A stretch of DNA of 33,354 nucleotides from contig JAUQOZ010000225.1 in NCBI GenBank assembly GCA_030550625.1, positions 1-33,354 of the forward strand, written 5' to 3'. The notes beneath the pieces were generated by a model. It saw only the letters and a list, made by a program, of their open reading frames with translations. It did not search any database and was not told the origin of the DNA. The stretch's first letter is position 1; every line of letters begins with the position of its first letter. The DNA comes from Chloroflexota bacterium (GTDB taxonomy: Bacteria; Chloroflexota; Chloroflexia; Chloroflexales; Chloroflexaceae). Below are positions 16,427-25,000 of the stretch, piece by piece. A program made the translations under genes and the position numbers.

Positions 16427-16455
16427 TTGTGTCTACAGGAGCTACAACCTATAGT
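16427..16455 (+). promoter_or_regulatory. Promoter of the beta-helix/response-regulator/kinase operon
   Basis: TTGTGT (16427-16432) and TATAGT (16450-16455) are separated by 17 bp in the 129-bp gap after uvrA, about 63 bp before the ATG at 16518. No similar promoter was noticed before the three downstream genes. Confidence 0.5.
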
Positions 16456-16517
16456 AACAACAGCACGATGAGACGGTTGGCCCATCCGCGCCGACAACGG
16501 CAGAAAGGACTCGCCCG

Positions 16518-18014
16518 ATGGAGCGGATCATTCTACGCGATCCAACGCTCATACCGCCCTTCGCTGAGCCTGCCCGTGAGTTGCGCATTCTCAACAAGCC
16601 GCTTTGGCTCCTGCAGCGCGATCTAGTCAAGGCATACGGCAAGAGCGCAATTGAAATCGATCAATTAGCTGAAGTGGCCGAACTGCCGGCCACTGATGAA
16701 CGGTTGATCTACCGCGATAACCTCTTTTTCAACGCAGCATTGATCGACACCTTCGTGAGCGAGGCGCGGAAACGCGGCACAGCGGCGCAGATTGCGTTCA
16801 AAGCGAGCAATCCGGCAACCGGCCAGAAGGGCGATCCGAGCATCGAACGCCATGCCTTGCAGCTCTCGCGCCACATTCGGCGGGTAGGCGACTATTATGT
16901 CGCCGATCTCTACTATCTCCCCGCCGGCGTAAACGATCTGGCGCAGGCGCAGCCGTTGGTGATTGACACCCTCAGTCACGAGATGGGTTATTACCGCATT
17001 CCTAGCTACATGGCACACAAAGGCGATCTCACCTACCAGATCCCGATACGGGCCTTCGTCTCAATCGAGAGCTGGTTGCACGTCTTGATGGCCAACGTAC
17101 TGATGGGAGTCTTTTCGTGGGCGGCAGACCTTGATACACGCATGAGCAAGGCCCGCTTGCGCAACATTCTGAAATGGACAGCGGAAGATTGGCGGCTCTT
17201 TCCGGGCAAGATTGCGTTTGCACTCAAAGCGTTCTGGGAAAAGATCAATCCGCTGGAAGAACAGTGGCGCAATCACTTTCTCGCCTCGCGGGCGTTGGTC
17301 AAAGTCGGCAAACGCTGTTCGATCGACCCAACCGCCATTATCCACGGGCCAACCGTGATCGGCGACGATGTCTACATCGGCCCCGGCGTCGTAATTGCCA
17401 ACAGCTACATTGGCAACAACGTCAACATCATGCAAGGGTCGCAGATCATGCTCAGCGTGGTCAGCGATCGCTGCTTTTTGCCTTTCAATGCCGGCCTGTT
17501 TATGACCGTGCTGATGGAAAACAGCATGGTAGCGCAAAACAGCACGCTGCAACTGTGCGTTGTCGGGCGCAACACCTTTATCGGCGCCAACAACGTCTTC
17601 ACCGACTTTAATTTGCAAGGCGAACCGATCAAGATTATCCACGAAGGCGTGCCAGTCGAAGTCAATATGCCAGTACTCGGTTCGGCAGTGGGGCATAATG
17701 TTAAGCTCGGCAGCGGATTTGTGGTGTACCCCGGTCGCATGATAGAATCAAATGCTGTTATAATCTTTGACAACGAACAAAATCTCATTCGGAAGACTGT
17801 AGCCGGCCATGATCTGAACGATATCGATGAAGCAACCGGCGAGCCACGTCGAATCATCTACCACTGGCCGAATGTCTACTATGATCCGGCTCGACCAGAA
17901 GCCAGCGCGGCCACTGAAGACGAGCCGCCGGTACGTATGACAACGCTTCGTTCTAGCCAACCTGCCGGGAATGGACGTCTGCCCGAGCACATCAGTGCGA
18001 GCCAGCGGTCATAG
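16518..18014 (+). CDS. Left-handed beta-helix (hexapeptide repeat) protein of unknown function
   Basis: The 498-residue protein has an uncharacterised N-terminal half (about 1-260), partly hydrophobic near 185-205 (HVLMANVLMGVFSWAADL). It is followed by a hexapeptide-repeat beta-helix (about 262-411) with turns such as IDPTAIIHGPTVIGDDVYIG. Such domains occur in acyl- and nucleotidyltransferases, but no complete active-site set was recognised. The C-terminal about 90 residues appear low-complexity and charged. AAAGGA lies 8 nt before the ATG. The response regulator starts 26 bp after its stop, so it is the probable first gene of the kinase operon. It could modify a lipid, glycan or signal molecule; this is not decidable here. 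Confidence 0.8.
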   Translation: MERIILRDPTLIPPFAEPARELRILNKPLWLLQRDLVKAYGKSAIEIDQLAEVAELPATDERLIYRDNLFFNAALIDTFVSEARKRGTAAQIAFKASNPATGQKGDPSIERHALQLSRHIRRVGDYYVADLYYLPAGVNDLAQAQPLVIDTLSHEMGYYRIPSYMAHKGDLTYQIPIRAFVSIESWLHVLMANVLMGVFSWAADLDTRMSKARLRNILKWTAEDWRLFPGKIAFALKAFWEKINPLEEQWRNHFLASRALVKVGKRCSIDPTAIIHGPTVIGDDVYIGPGVVIANSYIGNNVNIMQGSQIMLSVVSDRCFLPFNAGLFMTVLMENSMVAQNSTLQLCVVGRNTFIGANNVFTDFNLQGEPIKIIHEGVPVEVNMPVLGSAVGHNVKLGSGFVVYPGRMIESNAVIIFDNEQNLIRKTVAGHDLNDIDEATGEPRRIIYHWPNVYYDPARPEASAATEDEPPVRMTTLRSSQPAGNGRLPEHISASQRS

Positions 18015-18040
18015 CCGCCGCATCGCGAGGAGAAGGCATT

Positions 18041-18985
18041 GTGAGCAAAGAACGCATCCTCGTCGTTGAAGATCAGCCAGACATTTCGAGCCTGCTGAAA
18101 ATCTACTTCACCGCACAGGGGTACGAAGTCTACACTGCGCTGCGCGGCCAGCAGGCGCTCGAGATTTGCAGCAAAACGCCGCCGAATCTGGCTTTGCTTG
18201 ACGTCAATCTACCCGATATGGAGGGGTACGATGTTGGGCGGGCATTGCGCGCCAGCCCGCGCACGCGGCACATCCCGATCATTTTCTTGACGGCGCGCGG
18301 CGAGCGGCGCGACCGGCTGATCGGATTGGGTGAAGTGCAAGCGCAATACTACATCGTCAAGCCCTTCGACATCGAAGAGGTGCATACGATCGTCAAGAAC
18401 CAGCTTGAAGACGCGCGCCGGCGCAATCAGCTCCATCCGGTCACGAACTTGCCCACTGCGGAACTGCTCAATGACCAGCTCCGCCAATTGCTGACGGCGC
18501 CGCGGTGGGGGTTGCTCAATGTGCATATCAACGGCTTCGAGACCTTTACCCAAGTCTATGGGGCAGTGGTTGGCGAAGACGTACTGCGCTTTGTGGCGTT
18601 GATGCTCAACGAAGTGGTAAGTGAAGTTGGCGGCAATGAGGAATTTATCGGCCAGCAGTCGGTTGGGCAATCATTCCTCATTACAACTATTCCCGAACGG
18701 ATCCAGACAATTTGTGATCGCATCATCACCCGCTTCGACGAAGAGATCGGCCTGCACTACAATTACCGGCACCGCAAACAAGGCTATATCGAGTTTGTTG
18801 ATGACACCGGCGAGACGCGACAAGCGCCGTTGATGTCGCTCTCGATCGGTGTGCTGACCAACGATGACGGTCCCTTCGCCGACATCCGCGAGCTGAGTGA
18901 AGCGGCGGAAGAGGTGCGGCAGCGAGCATTGGTACAAGCGCGCGAACAAGGCAAGCGCAGCTTCGTAGCTTATGGTCGCTCCTGA
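18041..18985 (+). CDS. Response regulator: receiver domain plus degenerate GGDEF-like domain
   Basis: The 314-residue protein starts with a complete receiver domain: acidic pocket E10-D11, phosphoacceptor D54 in LLDVNLPDMEG, T84 in FLTA and K107 in VKPF. A linker leads to a C-terminal domain (about 130-310) with the GGDEF-family layout (HPVTNLPTAELLNDQL, then NVHINGFETFTQVYG). The catalytic loop reads VGQSF (208-212) instead of GG(D/E)EF, so cyclic-di-GMP synthesis is unlikely; it may bind a nucleotide or a partner. There is no DNA-binding domain. The start is GTG at 18041 with AGGAG upstream. Its gene lies 92 bp before the giant kinase, its likely phosphodonor. Confidence 0.88.
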   Translation: MSKERILVVEDQPDISSLLKIYFTAQGYEVYTALRGQQALEICSKTPPNLALLDVNLPDMEGYDVGRALRASPRTRHIPIIFLTARGERRDRLIGLGEVQAQYYIVKPFDIEEVHTIVKNQLEDARRRNQLHPVTNLPTAELLNDQLRQLLTAPRWGLLNVHINGFETFTQVYGAVVGEDVLRFVALMLNEVVSEVGGNEEFIGQQSVGQSFLITTIPERIQTICDRIITRFDEEIGLHYNYRHRKQGYIEFVDDTGETRQAPLMSLSIGVLTNDDGPFADIRELSEAAEEVRQRALVQAREQGKRSFVAYGRS

Positions 18986-19077
18986 TCACACCCATTATGA
19001 ATGGTCGAACTGCATGTTGATGCATTCCGTAGTCGCCAGTGCAGCCCAGACACGTCAGCAGGAGCGATAGCGACACT

Positions 19078-22000
19078 ATGGATACGACGATCACCGGAGC
19101 ACCCCCGCAGGGTTGGGAACTACTTGCCCAATTGGCTCTGCATAGCCAGCAGCCGCTTGGCCAAACTGAGCCAGCCGAGCTATGCGCGCTGATCGGCGAG
19201 TTGCTCGAACGCCACCTTGGCGTTGGTGGTCGCTTAACCCTGCTGGCCAATGAACGCGAATTAGCGAGCGTGGTCTGGGGGCAAGCGCCGCTGAATGGAA
19301 CGGCGCTTGAATTACGGGATGCCACGTCGCTGTATGGTCGCTTGACGCTCACGGCCACGTTCGAGACCGCCTTTACTACTGCGCTAATCACCCAAATCAC
19401 GACCCTCCTTAGCGTATGGCAGCGCGCGCGCGTCCACGAGCGGGGTGAGCAATTGCGCGCCCTTGGCTATACCGCTTTTGAAAGCATCGGCACTGGTGAT
19501 CTGACAGTAGCGCTCGCGCAGTTGTGCCGGCAGGCGACGACACTGTTGTCAGCAAAAGCGCTGGCGTTGTATTGGATCAATTTTAGCAATCAAACGCTGA
19601 TCCGGGCGGTCAGCAGCGCCGGTGACACCCTCTTTCCCAGACAAGTTGCGATTAACGACAACGAGACGATCGAGCAAACGATCACCTTGCAGACCCTCCA
19701 ACACGGCGTATGGCGCACACGTACCCAACGCCGGGATGTCCCGACCGAATGGGATCTGTTGGTTGAGCCGCTTTCCGTAGGCGTTGAGTTGGTAGGGTTG
19801 CTCTTGCTGCTGAATCCCGGCCCTGAAGCCGCGCAAACCATTCATTTCCTTTCCCGCCCGCTTGCCCTGCTGCTCCATGCAACGAATCTCCAGCAACACG
19901 AAAGCCGCCACGCGCGCGAGCTCTTCGTGCTGTATGAGAATAGTCTGGAAATTGGGTCGGGGGTCGTGATCGAAGAGACGATCGCCCACGCGACCGAGAA
20001 TATGGCGCTGGCGCTTGAGGCCGATTTCGGTGCGGTCTACCTCACTGATCCGAACCAACCGCGCCAACTGCAAACCATTGCCGTCTACAGCGAGCATGCC
20101 AGCGGGGTCAGCGGGTTTGAGCGGATCAAGCTGGCGCCGGCCTTGCAGGCGATGAGCGAGCGAAACGAGCCGGTCTTAATCGCTGAAACAGCTATTGAAG
20201 CCCAGAACAACCCGATCGCGGCGCATGCGGCGACCTTTGGCTGCCGCAGTGTGTGGCTGACATCGTTGCGGAGCAAGGATCAGTTTGTTGGCTTGTTGGC
20301 GATGGGATATGCGGCTCCGGCTCGCATGCTTGACCAGATTGAACGGAATCTGCTGCAAGTGCTGAGTGCGCAGATCGCGACGACCGTCCAACACCGCCGG
20401 CTCTATGATGCCGCTCAACAGCGCGCAGGCGAACTAGAACGGCTGCAACAGATCAGTGAACTGCTGGCAGCAGATCTCTCACTGGATGAAACGCTGGAGT
20501 CAACCTTAGCCGGCGCAGCGAAATTGGTGCGGTTTAGCGGAGGGCGGGTTACGCTCTTTGACGAACGCAACCAGCGCCTGCGCGTCGCTTGCCAGCAGGG
20601 TCTGCGTTGCCGGGTAGGCGATGAGGGCGATACGCTCAGCTCGTGGGTAGCCCGTCACCAACGACCGCTGCGGATCGAGGATCTCAGCCTGCCGCCAGCG
20701 TGGCTTGGCACACTCGACGATGTGAGCGGGTTGATGTTGGACTCCAACTTGCCGGCGCGCAGCTATCTGGGTATCCCGTTACGCAGCGGCAATACCCTGC
20801 TCGGCGCGTTAGAGCTTGTCTCGGCCCAACCTAGCGGCTTTGATGCCGAAGATGAACGGTTGCTGAGCATCTTGGCCGGCCAATCGGCGCGTGCCATCGC
20901 CAATGCCAGCCGGTTTGCCCAAGTGGATAGCAGCCTGCGGTTGCGCATCGAACAACTGCGCGCCCTGCAACGGATCGGCAGCCAACTGGCGATTACGCTC
21001 AACCAAAATGAAATCCTTGCCTTTGTGCTCGAACAGGCGCTCCGCGCGACTGGCGCCAGTCATGGCCTGATCGCGTTGCGCATTAATCCGGCCAATGTTC
21101 AAAATAACAACTCTTCACTCGCCGAACTGCTGCACCAATCACTGATAGAAGAGAGTGAAGCGGAAGCGAGCGCATTCCTCATTGTCGAAGTGATTGGCTA
21201 CACGCCGCCGCTGCGTAGCCGGCTGATTAGCAGTACGCTTGGCCAAGCGGTGCTTACTGCGCAAGAAGCGCTGACCAAGCGCGAGGCTGCCTTAAGCGAT
21301 TATCTCAGCGAAGGTGAGCGCGAGGCGTTACTGTGCCCGAATGCAAATTCGGCGCTAGCGGCGCCTATCTTCTATCAGGGCAGCGTGTATGGCCTCGTCT
21401 TGCTACTGGCGGAACAATCGCGCCATTTCGATTACGAAGCGATCGAATTCCTACGCGCTCTGACGCATCAGGCTGCTATCGGTATCGGCAATGCCCAACA
21501 CTATCTCGAGCTGGAGCACATGGCGAAGATGCTCCAGCGCCGGGCTGACATTCTCAACGATGTGTTGGAAATTGGACAAGCACTGCGTGCCGACCAATCG
21601 TTGGCAAGCCTGCTCGAACAAATTGGCTATAGCATTATCGAAGCGGTTGGGCTGCGAACCGTGCTCTTCTGCCTTGCCCGGCCAGATCAGACTGATTATC
21701 TCTATCTGGAGGCGGCAGCCGGCATCCCGCTTAGCGAACAAGCGAATCTGGCCCAACACCCATTGCCGCTCAAACTAGCTACCCGTTACCTCGATCCACG
21801 CTTCCGCTTAGGACGAACATACTTTATTCCGGCAGAAGAAGCACGGGCACTGGAAGCTGGCTTCGATACCAGCATCTTTGATTATCATCCGTTCGTTGAT
21901 GAACGCAGCGGCAATGAATGGCAACTCGAAGACCGGCTCTGCGTTCCGCTCTATTCAACCGATGGCATGTTGTTGGGGATGATCTTCGCCAGCGACACTG

Positions 22001-25000
22001 AAGATCGCCAGCGCCCAACGGCCCGCACGGTTGAACCGCTCGAAATTTTCGCCGATCAGGCGGCGATTGCGATTGAAAACCACCTCTTGCTCCGTGAAGC
22101 GCGCGACCGGGCCGAAGAGATGGCGGCGCTGTTCCACGTCGGCGCAGCCGCAACCTCTACCACCGATCTCGATACGCTCCTCGAACGGGTATATCAAGAG
22201 ATCGTCGCGTTCCTTGGCACACCGGACTTCTTCTACATTGCCAGCTACCATGCTGAGCAAGAGACGGTGCGGTTTGAACTGTTCAAGCAGCACGGCGAGA
22301 CGCTAGCTGAATATCACAAACGCACGGCGCCGAAAGCGGGCTTGACCGCCAAGATTATTGACGATGGCAACCCATTACGGATCGATGATCTGCTGAATAG
22401 CAACTTGCACGACCAAGCTCAAATCTTAGTGAATGAAGGCCGGCAGGTGCGTTCGTGGATCGGAGTGCCGCTGATCAGCCAAGGAGCGGTGATCGGTGTG
22501 CTGTCGGTGCAGAGTGAAACCGCAGGCGCCTTTACCGATCGTACACTCCGCTTCTTAGCGGCACTGGCCAACCAGCTCGCGATTGCGCTGGAAAACGCGC
22601 GCTTGTTCGCCGAACGTGAACAGCGCATTACTGAGCTGAATAGCATTAATCGCATTGGGCAGACCATCGCCTCGACCCTCGATCAGCGGCAGATGCTGCG
22701 CGATGTGTACCATCATCTGAGCAGCTTTCTGAGCCTCGACTCCTTCGTCGCTTACCTGTATGAACCGGAAAGCGATGAAATGACCTTTTGCTACGAGGTG
22801 GATGAAGGGATCGAGTCTTTTAGCGAGCAACGCGAGCCGCCGAAACCGGGAAGTCTCACCGAGTACATCATTCGCACTCGCCAACCGCTCCAGTTTATCA
22901 ATCTCGCAGCCGAAGCAGACCAAGCGGGCTTTCGCCCGGTGAGGTTTGGCACCGAGCGCGAATCGGCAGCATGGCTAGGAGTGCCGCTCTTGATCGGCGA
23001 CCAAACGGTAGTAGGGGTATTGGCTGTGATGAGCTATACCCCCGGCATCTACCATGAACGCGAACGTGCGTTTCTGACCACTGTCGCCAACCAATTAGCG
23101 CTTGGCGTGCAGAATGCTCGCCTGCTCGAACGGGCACAGGCCCAAGTCGAGCAACTAGCCCTTATCAACCGAGTCGCCGCCACGACCAACGCGCTGACCG
23201 ACTTGCAGGCCATTTACCAAGAGATCGTCAACGCGATGGCCGCTGCTACCGGCGTCGATCAAGCGCGGATGGTCATCTACGACCGCGAAAGCGGGTATGC
23301 GCCGGCAGTGGCCGAGTATGTCGAGAGCGGTCTTCTCGATCAGATCCGGATCCAACTGTTTGACAACCCCTCGGTTGACTGGCTCGACCGCGAGAAGCGC
23401 CCGCTCGTTTCCGAAGACGCTCAGAACGACCCGCTCTTTGCGCCAACCCACCAGACTTTCCGTGAGCTTGATATTCGGTCGATCGGTATCATTCCGATCA
23501 TTCTCAACGATGAAGTGATTGGTGCAGTCGGGCTTGACTTCGTCGGACGGTATGGCACCTTCTCGCCGCAGGTGCTCGAACTCTGCCAGACGATTGCCAA
23601 CCAGACCAGCACCGTGATCGCGCGCGCGCGCGCCACCATCGAAGCGCAGCGGAGCGCCGAAGCCACTCGCCAAAAGGTCAGCGAGCTATCAACATTGCTC
23701 GACGCGGCACGCATTCTCTCATCGTTGCTGCGCCCGCAAGAGGTGCTCGATAAGCTGATGGAACTGGTAAGCCGCCAGTTGAACGTCACCACCGTGGCGT
23801 TGTGGACGATCAGCGAGGGCAACGTATTGACGCCGGCGGCGCTCGATGGCATTCCAGCCGAGCAAGGCCGCACTATGCGGGTGCCGATCGGGCAGGGCTT
23901 TACCGGAAAGGTGGCCGAAACCGGCCAGCCCTTGATTATTGAAGATGTTAACGCGCAGGGAGGATCACTCTACCCCAATTACCAACAGCGTAACAATCTG
24001 ATCTCATTTATGGGCGTGCCAGTGATCTACCGTGAGCAGATCATCGGCGTGCTCAGTGTGATGACCAATTACCGGCGCCAGTTTACTAACGATGAAATGC
24101 TGCTGCTAGCCGGTCTCGCCGATCAGGCGGCGACCGCGCTGGAAAATGCGCGTTTGTTTGAAGAACGCGAGCAGCGAATCTCTGAGCTGACGATCATTAA
24201 CCGGATTAGCGCAGCGGTTAATGCCTCGCTTGACATCTATGAATTGATCGAACGGCTACATCAGGGGATCAGCGAGATCATTGACACCAGCACCTCGCTG
24301 ATTGCCCTATACGATGAAGCAAGCAATACGCTCAGCTATCCTATCGCCTACGACCGGGGCGAGCGAATCTGGCTTGAACCGCGACCGCTTGGCGGGGGCA
24401 CAAACGGCTGGGTTATCCGCAACCGGCGGCCACTGTTGCTGAGCACGGCTGCGGCAGCGCGGGCAATGGGCTTGCTGGTTGACCAAGGACGAATTGGTGA
24501 CGATTCAGCGATCGAAGAGTCGTATTTGGTTGTGCCCATTATCTATGGCGACCAAGTGTTAGGCGTGATCAATATTCAGAGCTACGCTCAACACGCCTTC
24601 GATGAGAACGATCTGCGCTTTGTTACCACCGTTACCAATCAAGCAGCGGTAGCCCTCAACAATGCCCGGCTGTTTAGCGAAACACGCCAAAACGCGAGCG
24701 AGATGAGCACCCTGTTCGAGGTGTCACAGAATCTGTCCGGCACCCTCGATCCAGACACTATCCAGATGCTCATTGCCGACGCAGCCGTGCGTCTGCTGCA
24801 CGCTGAACTTGGCGCCGTACTCCGGTTCGACCGGCGGGGGAATATCGAACGGCAAGTCTTGATCGATGGGTATGAGTTTCGCGAAGACATCAACGTTGAT
24901 TTCCGCCGTGGCGGTCTGACGACCGCGCTGTTACAGCGCGACCAGCCGATTGCGATTAGCGATCTGAGCGAGATTGAGGATGGCAAGCACCATGCACTGA

